Positions 54,786 to 64,000 of a DNA stretch of 64,000 nucleotides are shown here, in pieces; position 1 is the first letter of the stretch, and each line of letters starts with the position of its first letter. The notes beneath the pieces are model-generated. The model saw only the letters and a list, made by a program, of their open reading frames with translations. It was not told the origin of the DNA and did not search any database. Origin of the DNA: Dipteris shenzhenensis (taxonomy: Eukaryota; Polypodiophyta; Polypodiopsida; Gleicheniales); the NCBI GenBank assembly GCA_047967505.1, contig CM106538.1. The stretch is one strand, 5' to 3'. A program made the translations under genes and the position numbers.

Positions 54786-55893
54786 TTTATGCTTCTATCA
54801 CTGGTGGAGTTGAGCAACAACATGGTATAGTTAAGCAACACTGTTAGGTTGTGGATTCAATATCGCATATTATGATTCCTTCTCTCTCAAAGAATACCAC
54901 TCACACAAGATAGTGTATGCACGTACTTGCAAATCATCAACTGAAAATAATCTACGAGACTAAGGCTACAAGATGTATGAGAAAGAGAACCTCTCGACAC
55001 TTCAATTTATCACGACCAAAACGACTCAAAGCATCAAATAATGGACCTCCTGCTCACACTGACTAGTTTTGTTGTAGGTTTACAAGACTTTGACTCTCTA
55101 CCGACCCTATACACTCTACTATCAGCTGCTAGAGCTCATGAAGAGCTAGACTCAATACACAAGCTCAAGGTCTTCGACAAAAGGACCGAGACCTACTGTG
55201 CCAAGCATACTTGTAGCAAACCACCATCACGACCACCGACTTGAATCTCGATGACCTCCACATACTGATCAACTGCCATGCATCTTGAGTTCTAGAAAGG
55301 TCGCCATACACCATATAATCCACGTAGCTCTCCATTCAAACTGCCAATCACCATGCACGCCTTGCATGGTCCAATAACAAGGCTCTCAAACAACAAACGT
55401 GATCAATGGAGGTGTAAAAACAAACACCCTCCTCAAACCTTAGTCTGCCACTAAGTCACCCCATGAGGACGACCATGGAATCATAGAATTCCTTCAAACA
55501 CCACACTACCAAGGCCATTTCTAAAATTCAAAGAGTAGAGAGAAGGTCCCAATTTATTGATGAAAATTTTCCAAAACCAAGTCTATTCGGTTAGAAGGTT
55601 GCTGGGAAGAATGGAGGGAGAGGGAAGGGGGCTAAATGGAGGCTCAAAGGGAAGAGGGGGGTGGAGCTGAGGGATGCAAGGGGGGGAGCAGCAACCAAAC
55701 AAACATAATAATTAATTGTACCTTTCAAATTGTTTGAATCTTGTTAATCAAATGCAATTCCTAAATCAATTCCTGAATTGTAATACAATTGAGACACAAA
55801 ATTATGAATCTGTCCCAACAAATCCCACTCAAAACCAATGCCAAAATGAAAGATACAAAATTTTGAAATTTCTCACCCCCATTAGGCACCCAT
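54786..55893. other. Intergenic, nothing recognised
   Basis: No coding motif. The G-rich end (55610-55690) begins the purine-skewed region. Confidence 0.4.
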
Positions 55894-55951
55894 CACTTGT
55901 ACACACACACGCACACACACACACACACCCACACACACGCACACATACAAA

Positions 55952-56005
<54 letters not shown>

Positions 56006-56012
56006 TTCTCTC

Positions 56013-56064
<52 letters not shown>

Positions 56065-56124
56065 CTCCTCTCTCTTTGTCCTCTCTCTCTCTATAAATTT
56101 TAATATATATATATATATATATAT
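55894..56124 (+). repeat. Compound microsatellite (CA)n(TC)n(CA)n(TC)n(TA)n
   Basis: About 230 bases of alternating CA and TC tracts ending in (TA)11. Confidence 0.95.
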
Positions 56125-56270
56125 CCTCGCATGTCAAGTGTAAGCATTTACTACCCTCTTCGTGTCAGCAACATGTCATTGCAAGTAATCTAGCAGCCTT
56201 GTGTGTAACACATAGCATAGGACTGCGGCAAATCGCGCAACATTTGGCCCACTCACACACACATAAACAA

Positions 56271-56325
56271 TATATATATATATATATATAATATTATATA
56301 TAAGTAAAGACACATGCGCACTCTC

Positions 56326-56383
<58 letters not shown>

Positions 56384-56440
56384 TATTTATATATAATATT
56401 ATATATATTTATATATATTATTTGTGTGTGTGTGTGTGTA
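56271..56440 (+). repeat. (AT)n, (CT)n and (GT)n microsatellites
   Basis: (TA)n at 56271-56290, (CT)n at 56320-56378 with few breaks, TATATAATATTATATATA palindromes either side, and (GT)n at 56425-56440. Confidence 0.95.
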
Positions 56441-58727
56441 GAAGACATTACAACACCCCTTTCCATAGTGAAGAGAAGACAATTTAGAGTAGGAATGAGA
56501 AATTTTTTATTGACAAAGTTTAAAACAAATAGAAAATCCACTATGAATGAAGTAGCATTACTAGAGGGTGAACATTTTTGAAAAAAGGAAATGAGAGGAG
56601 TTGAGCTTTGATAAGTCGTTGGCAGTATCATCTTTATTGAAGAGGGGAATCTGCCTACCTGTTGCCACCATCCAACAAGAAAAACGTGGTGAGAACCTGC
56701 TTAAACCTTGGTTGGGAAGACAGGTGTCATAAACACCCCTCCCTTGTTATCGGGGTCACAATAAAAATAGAAGCTTAACCACAAACTTAAGTAGCTCAAT
56801 GTAAATTTGTGATTGAAAGAGGATGATCTTTTTAGGGAAGGGTGTAGAATAGAATGAGTTAATATGGAGGGGAATTTTTAAAGGGAGGGTAAAAGGGTTT
56901 GTGAGTTTGATAAGTGGGTGTGTGAGGGTTTTCTAATGCAGAAAAAAGGGGGTTTAGAATAGAACAATTAACATGAGAATTACCAAGTAATCATTGAGAT
57001 GAGTTTAAAGAAAGAAAAATTCAATTTTAATCATTAGAACATAGGGGAGGGTATGTAAGCTTTAGAAATTTTAACATTAATAAATAAAAACTCAAAGAGC
57101 AAAAAATAAACTTTAAATAAATTATTCGGATAAGGTACTATAAATAAAGATTTAATAAGGAGAGTAAATAATTGGGAAGAGAGTAGAAAGGAGAATTTTT
57201 AGAGTAGAAAGTAAAAAAGGGGGATAAGGGGTAAGGGTTTAGTTATGGAAAAAACCCATGGAGAAAGAGATAAGGGGGACAAGGGGTAAGGGTTTAGAGA
57301 AATTAGGATGTGTGGTTGAAAAAGTGAATAGGGAAACTAAAAAAGAAAAAACAATTTCAATTTTTCTTTTAAAAAAAGGGGAAGAGGAACGGGATAGGGG
57401 AATGATTCTTAAACCAAAGGAGGGGGAAGGGGAATAAACTACATATTAAACTAAAAATTGAATGTTTACCAAGAGGTTTAAGAGCTAGGTTAGTATAAGA
57501 GTTACTTTAAAGTTTTTTAATTAACCATATATAAGACAATGGTAATAATATAGAAGTCTATTTTAAAAAGGAATTAAGGGAAACACATAATAGTTTTAGG
57601 GTATAAGAGAGGGGGAGGTACATCAAATTTGTAATGAGTGAGGGGGAGGTATATAAAGGTATTGTGATAAACTTCATCTATGAAAAAGCAAGATATAATA
57701 ATTGTAAGGTAAGAGAGAGGTAGTTGTAAGCTTCGATAATGTATTGTGGGAAAAGGGGTGTTAAATAAAAGGAACCATGCACAATATACTTAAAAGAGGG
57801 ACCAAAAAGTAGTGTGACCTGGGAGTCCATAAGGCAAGAGACGGTTGGGGGAGAGAGATCGGCGAGAGATCGACCAATAGCCTTAAAGATTAATAATGTT
57901 GGACCTTGGAGAGCTCCAGTTATTAGGCAAGGTGGCAGCAAGTTTGAGGTAGAGAGAGTCGTAGGTAGTTACATGGAGACAGAGAGCGTGGTTGGTAGAG
58001 CGTAGACAGCGAAGGTCTAGAGAGGTTTCGGACGGCAGACCACCGGGGGGGAACAACATGTACGAGTTCATGGGAGGTAAAGATGTGAGGGAGTAAAGGA
58101 GGCAGGGGCCGTGAGAGAGTAAAGGAGGCAAGCAACTGGTCAGCGATGTGCAGAAGTTGGCGTAAGCCAACAGAAATCATGGGTGGGGGGATTTAGAACA
58201 GTGAGGGTAGGCAGAGAGGAACCAAGAGTAGTAAGGGATTAGGGAGCTAAAAGCATAGGCACGAGATAGATGCACAGTACAAGTGAGCGGCTGAGGCAAT
58301 GGGAAAGGAGGTGGGGAGCAAGGTCAATTGAATAGAGGGGAGTTTCGTCAGTAGGGGGAGTCGGGCTAGCAAAGAGTTGTGGTCAGTCGGGCATTGTGGT
58401 TAGTCAGGCTAGCAGAGAGTTAGGGGGGTCATAAATTGGGGATTTGTGAAGGGAATTATAGGAAAAATAGGGGAAATAGGAGAGGGATAATAACAATTAG
58501 GAAATAATTAGAGATGATATGAAAAAGGGAAACTTCGGAAAGAAAACAGGGGACCGTACCAAATAATAAAGGAGAAAAAGGGGGGGTTGTTAGAAAGATA
58601 CTTAAGAAATTTTAGGGAAAATTAGGAAAGATTAGAATTAATACTTGGTAGAGGGGATGAATAGGTAAAATAGGGGGGTTTTGGGGAAAGAGAAAGAGGG
58701 GGTTTTGGGAGAGAAATGAAGAGACAA

Positions 58728-58832
<105 letters not shown>

Positions 58833-58890
58833 GGAAAAATAAGGGAGATTGAGAAAAGATGCGGAGAAAATTAGAGACAAATTAAGGGAA

Positions 58891-59067
58891 AAATAAGGGA
58901 GTTTAAGGGAAAAGAAACTAGGGAAATTAAGGGGAAATAGAGAAAAATTAGAGGAGTGTGGTTACACTAGGGAGTAAATAAGGGAGTTTAAGGGAAAAGA
59001 AACTAGGGAAATTAAGGGGAAATAGAGAAAAATTAGAGGAGTGTGGTTACGCTAGGGAGTAAAAAAG
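58891..59067 (+). repeat. 85-bp tandem duplication
   Basis: AAATAAGGGAGTTTAAGGGA starts at 58891 and 58976. The units are nearly identical (one A/G difference near the end of each). Confidence 0.85.
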
Positions 59068-59333
59068 GACAAAATAGGATTATGAAAAATTAGGAGAAAA
59101 CTATGAAAAGTTAAGAACTAATTAGGGGGAATGTAATGAACTAGAGTAGGGGAAAAGGGAGGGGATAAGTTTAGAAAGAGAGGGTTTTAATGAAAAAAAG
59201 GGGGGAAGGAGGATAGAGAGAGTTGAGGGGAAATTATTGAGGGCGGGAGAGGGGACAGGTAGCTTAAAAAGGGTTGTCAAAGGATTTATAAAGGAAAGAA
59301 GAGTAATTTGCAAGGTCAAAGAATAAAATGAGA

Positions 59334-59336
<3 letters not shown>

Positions 59337-59376
<40 letters not shown>
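59337..59376 (+). repeat. (GT)20 microsatellite at LINE 5' end
   Basis: Pure GT repeat directly preceding the 5' leader of the family-A LINE derivative. Confidence 0.95.
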
Positions 59377-59377
<1 letters not shown>

Positions 59378-60995
59378 GCTTGTTTGTACCTGTCCATTCT
59401 ATCACTCCGTACTTCTTCATACTTTTTTATGTTCTCTTCGTACTCCCTTGGGCTTCTACTGTATTTATGTTCCTTCTCTCCCTCTGCTACAATGGCAGAT
59501 TTCCCTTAGGACAAGACCTTTCACAAAGAAAGATCACTTCAAAGAAAAAAGCAAAAGCAGGTAATGAGTTAGGATGACCCTCTACATGCCTTTGCAGAGG
59601 CTCAGCTGGTATATGAAGTAATGCATGAGGGCTTTGAGGATACAAGGAAAGGTTGGAATGATCCGGCTCCTACCACAGGTATCATGATTGAGGTAGATTA
59701 TATTTTCGACCCCGTGAAGGATTATGCCAAACGTGCTATCATTAGTTTCTTTTCGGGATAGATGCCTGTTGCTGCAGATGTTGCTAATTGGTTGACTAAA
59801 ACCTTGGGTGGTTGCTATGTCAAGAAAGTGCATTATGCAGCGAGGGGTCTTTTTGAAGTGATAATGGCTGATGAGACATCTTTGAAGAATGAACTCTTTG
59901 TTGTTCGGTTCGTCAGGGCTGCCCCCTTAGTGCCTTACTGTATGCTATTTCTACTCATCCTATGCTGCAATACATTGATCATCTAGTGGCTATAGATTCT
60001 CTCCATGGTTTGGAACTAGATGAAAATTGTAGCATGGTTGCTCCGACCTATGCTGATGATTCTTTTTTTACTCCAAGGAATACTCCACCTGATCTTTTTG
60101 CTTTGATGCAAGCCCTTTTAGTTTATGGTTTAGCAGCTGGCCTTCATGTTAACTTTCAAAATTCTAAGCTGCTCCCATTGCATCTTAAAGACTGGCACGG
60201 TCTCTTATGGCCAGGGGAGATTATCCCACCCACTCAGTTAGTTCGACACCTTGGTTATCTCCTAGGCTGGGGACTTACTCATTGATAGCATATTGATTGG
60301 GTTCCAATCAAGCTTTGGAGAAAGCTTGAATATTGGAAACTGGCAACCTGGCCTTTACATGTTCGCCTCCGAATAGTGCAGTCCATACTTGTGGCATACA
60401 TTCAATTCTATTTGCCTTTGATCATGTTCACCAAGGCAGATCTTGATTCCTTTATGTCTGTCATTATGGAGATCTTTTGGCATTTCAAACATGGCAGAAA
60501 AAGTCTCAGACTGTTTTTGATGCATCGAATTTGTTCCCCTAAAATGGAGGTTTGAATATCACTAATATCCAGGTGCACATCCTTGCTCACAGGGGGAAAA
60601 TGTTGCTGCAATTTTTGAAAGGTGATCAGCCCTGGGATCTCATGATTCAATCTCTAGTCACACACATCAGTACTCCTACTTTTGGTCGTTGGCAACCCAC
60701 TCGTGGGATTTCTTGTTTGGATGCATTGATGGCACTTTGCATGGCTGCCCTATGGTCTCACTTTGGACTTTATGGATAGACTCCAATTCTAAAGTTTTTA
60801 TTGATCCCAATTTTTCTTTGTTTGCTTTCTTTAAGCGTTCTCTACAGCAATCTTTCTTTGATTGCTTGCAGACTCACCAAATAGATCAGGATGTGTATTT
60901 GGCTTATACTGAGATCTTCAGTTGATGTATTTTCTAGCACCTCTTTTCTGAGGTGACTATTCTTGTAATATAATCAATCAAAGTTTTCACCCCAA
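59377..60995 (+). mobile_element. Internally deleted family-A LINE with both ends
   Basis: A pyrimidine-rich 5' leader is followed by an ORF1 start (ATG 59492), then ORF1 coding with three in-frame stops (LHAFAEAQLVYEVMHEGFED, DYIFDPVKDYAKRAIISFFS, ADVANWLTKTLGGCYVKKVH). At about 59895-59905 it jumps into RT ([20 protein letters not shown]), losing the rest of ORF1, the endonuclease and the RT fingers. RT has TYADDSFF (60049-60060). A second jump near 60760 joins GTLHGCPMVS to LWTLWIDSNSKVF, losing the zf-RVT region. The 3' end is TTGTAATATAATCAATCAAA with CACCCC and A5, then TGTGCATGCATGCGTGCGTG. Confidence 0.75.
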
Positions 60996-61019
60996 AAATG
61001 TGCATGCATGCGTGCGTGC

Positions 61020-61022
<3 letters not shown>

Positions 61023-61115
<93 letters not shown>
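61023..61115 (+). repeat. (TC)n microsatellite
   Basis: About 46 uninterrupted units, following GCATGCATGCGTGCGTGCAT. Confidence 0.95.
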
Positions 61116-61117
<2 letters not shown>

Positions 61118-61274
61118 GTGTATATATGTCTCTATATATATATATATTTATTTATTTATATAAAAGAATATAAATATAAATATTTGTTTAGAAAAACCTC
61201 CCCTCTCTTTCTCTCTCTCCTTCTCCCTCTACCTCTCTCTCTCTTTCTCCACTGGGCCTTAGGCCCTCTTTGTT

Positions 61275-61277
<3 letters not shown>

Positions 61278-61309
<32 letters not shown>
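61278..61309 (+). repeat. (TC)n microsatellite
   Basis: About 16 units, preceded by GGGCCTTAGGCCCTC, which resembles the GGCCTTTAGGCC phrase of a LINE 3' UTR at 9.86 kb. Confidence 0.9.
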
Positions 61310-61310
<1 letters not shown>

Positions 61311-63223
61311 GGTGTGGTGATGTGATATGCCCACGCTACCTCTATTCCACTCGCTACCCTCTACCACTTGCACAGGCTAAGTCTGTGATGCCATGTGTCA
61401 TCGTCTTGCCATCCTAACTGATGCGGGCTCAGCTAGGCAGACTTGGACATGTGGGCACACGACGCTCGTGGATTCGCTGCTCTATGTCCATTTGCCACCA
61501 CTTGTCACTACTTTGCCCTAGCTGACAGCTATTCTATAAGAGCCTCTGTGCACTCAACCGGGAGTATGTGCTTTGCCTGTTGTGCCCGTGTGTGTTGTCA
61601 CGTCGCCTTCTACCTCGTTGTCCCCTTCACCTTGCCATGTGGCATTCCTTCCACCTCATTGTTCATCTTTCACAATCTACTCGGTTTGCTACGTGGTGTT
61701 TTTCCCCCTTTCTACACCGAACCTCCCGCGAGTCCCCACGAACCTCCGTGAGCCCTCCGAACCTCCACATACTTGCCAGTTTTCAAAATCTCAAGCCCTT
61801 GTTAGCCAACCTCGCACAAAAGGTGCATCCGCCCCTGAAATCCAAAAGATCAAATGTGTTGCTATTGGTTCAATTTCTAAATAGCAGCCTTTTATATCAA
61901 CATATATGAACTTTTTCTCTATTTTTACTGTCATTCTAGGAATCTTGTAGATAGCTTTTTTGAATTAATACAAGCAAGACTGGTTCAGCTGTTGCTCTTT
62001 TGTGAATCTTGTAATCATATTTTTACATTATACATGAAAGCTTTTTTTGAGACATTTCTCAGTTTGCAATTGGTATCAATAAAGAATTTTCTTTTGCTTA
62101 TGTTTAAATTAGTCTCAATTGAGGAAAATACTTGTGATTAATTTAGAATAAAACATTTTGTATGATCATATAGATGATTCTTGTTCATCTTTGGAGTCAC
62201 ATGACTTATGAAAACTTAATAAGTATGTTTTGAGGGAAAATGTTGTAAATAAAGTTGATTTCTTAAGCAAAATTATTTTGAAAGGCTGATGGTATTGAGT
62301 CTCCAAGCTATGTTTGTAATGGTGATGACATATTCAGTCCGCTTTTCTTATCACAATAATGCCAAATTAATTGTGCCTTCTGTTTTGTTGGCTCTACCAT
62401 GTATATGTGTTCTTTGATAATTGATCCATGGGTACATTAATTGTCTATTAAGCTTTTGATGCTGGGAGCCAATAATTGGATTCATGAGCTTTTCATTTTT
62501 TAGCTGCTTTAATTTAACATCTTCTTTGATTTTTTAGCTCATCCTACTCTCTTTGTGTTCTTCTTCAACCTGTTAATTGTTGGAAGACAAATAGAGAGAA
62601 TTGTTGACTATCAATTTTTGGAGTGTCACTTCAATTGAGTGTACATCTTATCTATTGAGTTCTTTCTATGTTGATGACTTGCTCTTAATTGGATTAATTG
62701 TTTCTCTCTATGCATATTTGACTAAATTGTGCCGAAGCTACTTGGACAATTGCTTGCCAAAAATGCTGACCCTCGAGCAAGTAATTTCTTTCCGAGTAGA
62801 CTATGCCTTTTGGCAGCTATATCCTCCTAATAAGGATTTGTGCTTAGTACTAGCACACTTAGCAAAGAATATTTTGTCTGCAATACATATTCAATCGATG
62901 TCACACTCAACAATATTGGAAGGCCTTGAGCATGGCAACAATAAGAGCCTTTGTTTATGGCATTCAATCTACTTAGAAGACGTTCAAGCATTAGACAAAG
63001 AAATATTCTTGGAAAGAGTTGCATGCATCTTTCTCCAAATTGGAAACTCAAATGTGCTCATTCATCAAATTGGTAGCCTTGTCAGAGAATTGATGCAATG
63101 GACAATAATGATCAGAACACACATATAGATTCAAAAAGGCCATAGTGTCATCTTTCCTTTGAATCTTCCTGGAAGAGAAGCAAAAGGCATTGTGGTTATG
63201 AATATGTTCCCACATAGTCATGA
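61310..63223. other. Unassigned sequence upstream of the Helitron-like fragment
   Basis: 61320-61760 is GC-richer with overlapping open frames but no motif. 61900-62600 is AT-rich. The frame at 62601-63128 contains FYVDDLLLIG, which looks like a copia RT motif, but the sequence around it does not fit RT. Confidence 0.35.
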
Positions 63224-63831
63224 ATGTGTCAAAAGAGGAAAGAAGTAGAGTGTCCACCTGCTAAGACCATGCATAAGACAAAACAAAATCGAGTGAGAAA
63301 CCAAAGATATGTGAATGCTATGTTGGACACACCCTCAAACACTTGCTCTTGTTATGGAAAATGTATGTTTAGAAAACAATTACAACATATCATTTTCTTA
63401 TTAATAGTGCTACCATAGACTCTAATTCAAATCCAAAAAGAGTTTGGAAAAGATGTGCACCGAGCTTAAATGATCGACTCCTCCCACAAATATTTGCAGC
63501 CTCAAGATTCATAGTGAATGCCTCAATTGAATCAGTTTGAAGGCTCAACCCTATTGATATCCAATTGGTTTCCATACATATTCCATTTGCACATATTCAT
63601 GAGCTGAACCATGAGGGGCAATATGGTCTCCATGGCAGCGTAATTAATGTGATGGAATATCTTGAGAAAGTGCAAAAAATCATGCCAAGGTTTTTGGACA
63701 ATGAGGCATGTCTTCTAGTTGGCATTAAGCAAAGGCTCACATACAAGCATTCTTATATGAGCGACATTGTGCAACCGCTATTGACAATGAAAGCACAATT
63801 ATTGAATTGGCTTGTACTTAGCCTGAGGTAG
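63224..63831 (+). pseudogene. Helitron-associated (DUF6570-like) protein fragment
   Basis: One frame has TPSNTCSCYGKCMFRKQLQH. A second, from about 63421, reads KRCAPSLNDRLLPQIFAASR, a TGA at 63537, LNPIDIQLVSIHIPFAHIHE, QYGLHGSVINVMEYLEKVQK, IMPRFLDNEACLLVGIKQRL and YKHSYMSDIVQPLLTMKAQL. This order matches the region N-terminal to the Rep/Pif1 helicase in eukaryotic Helitron proteins (the DUF6570 block: Cys-rich part, an L.PIE..L..I.PF..I segment, G-V-I-N, LPR). The call rests on pattern memory. At least one stop and one frameshift break it. The Rep and helicase parts would lie beyond the window. Confidence 0.5.
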
Positions 63832-64000
63832 ATTGAAAATCCCTTCTCAAAATTTCTCAATCCAATCTGATGATCCTACTTCTCATCAATCTAATTGCAA
63901 TTTTTTGAACTCTTACTTACCCATTCTATGCCTCTTCATGTTCTACCACTCTGTGTGAGGAACTGAACCCACTAGACATCTAATGGATAAATTTCCCCCA

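Noticed and set aside
55716-56137. Long open frames of His-Thr or Ser-Leu repeats on both strands
   Set aside because: They are translations of CA and TC microsatellites.
57220-57310. Plant telomere-type repeats (AAGGGTTTAG)
   Set aside because: Only single units separated by other sequence, no tandem TTTAGGG array; it fits the general purine bias.
62601-63128. FYVDDLLLIG as a copia reverse-transcriptase active site
   Set aside because: The sequence on both sides lacks every other RT motif (no KARLVVKG, LYGLKQ or KDLG), so the match is probably chance.

Overview
This is nuclear DNA from a land plant with an inflated, retrotransposon-rich genome. The evidence is canonical GT..AG introns, one kinase gene with introns of about 12.2 kb and 8.7 kb packed with LINEs, a Ty1/copia element primed by initiator tRNA-Met, and many GA, GT and TA microsatellites. 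The two host proteins look clearly diverged from what I know of flowering-plant homologues, so a fern, gymnosperm or other non-angiosperm is my guess; the sequence alone does not settle it.

Host genes. (1) On the + strand, four 3'-terminal exons of a receptor-like or receptor-like cytoplasmic kinase (4859-4938, 17147-17294, 25948-26094, 26230-26262) join in phase and end at a TGA. The upstream exons lie outside the window or were not recognised. (2) On the - strand, 47520 down to 44697, is a complete eight-exon gene for a 438-residue GH18 protein of the chitinase-domain-containing protein 1 (CHID1) type. Its start-codon region is copied three times in a perfect-period 81-bp tandem repeat, which places two 9-codon upstream ORFs ahead of it. 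A degraded, unrecognised coding remnant lies at 39.2-40.7 kb, and a Helitron-like (DUF6570-type) fragment ends the window.

Layout. 1-4.8 kb: broken LINE and LTR pieces with GA tracts. 4.9-26.3 kb: the kinase gene; its introns hold an ORF1-only LINE derivative, a long dead - strand LINE with a nested copy, family-A LINEs, a tandem array of about 550-bp units, and a nearly open LINE (22.2-24.9 kb). 27.3-32.1 kb: more family-A LINEs. 32-44 kb: mostly unassigned sequence, a 460-bp direct duplication and a LINE endonuclease relic. 44.7-47.7 kb: the CHID1-like gene. 49.3-54.8 kb: a complete but decayed copia element with 352-bp LTRs and a 5-bp target duplication. 55.9-59.4 kb: long microsatellites and a strongly purine-biased, C-poor block. 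59.4-61 kb: an internally deleted family-A LINE. 61-64 kb: TC tracts and the Helitron-like fragment.

The most unusual pattern is the link between LINEs and microsatellites. Family-A LINE copies (3' end ending TTGTAATATAATCAATCAAA, then about ten bases and a short A-run) repeatedly abut (GT)n tracts, on both sides in several short copies. A second LINE type, with an L1-like ORF1, sits between (CT)n tracts. This suggests insertion into microsatellites, a habit I know from arthropod R1-clade elements such as Waldo and Kendo but not from plants.
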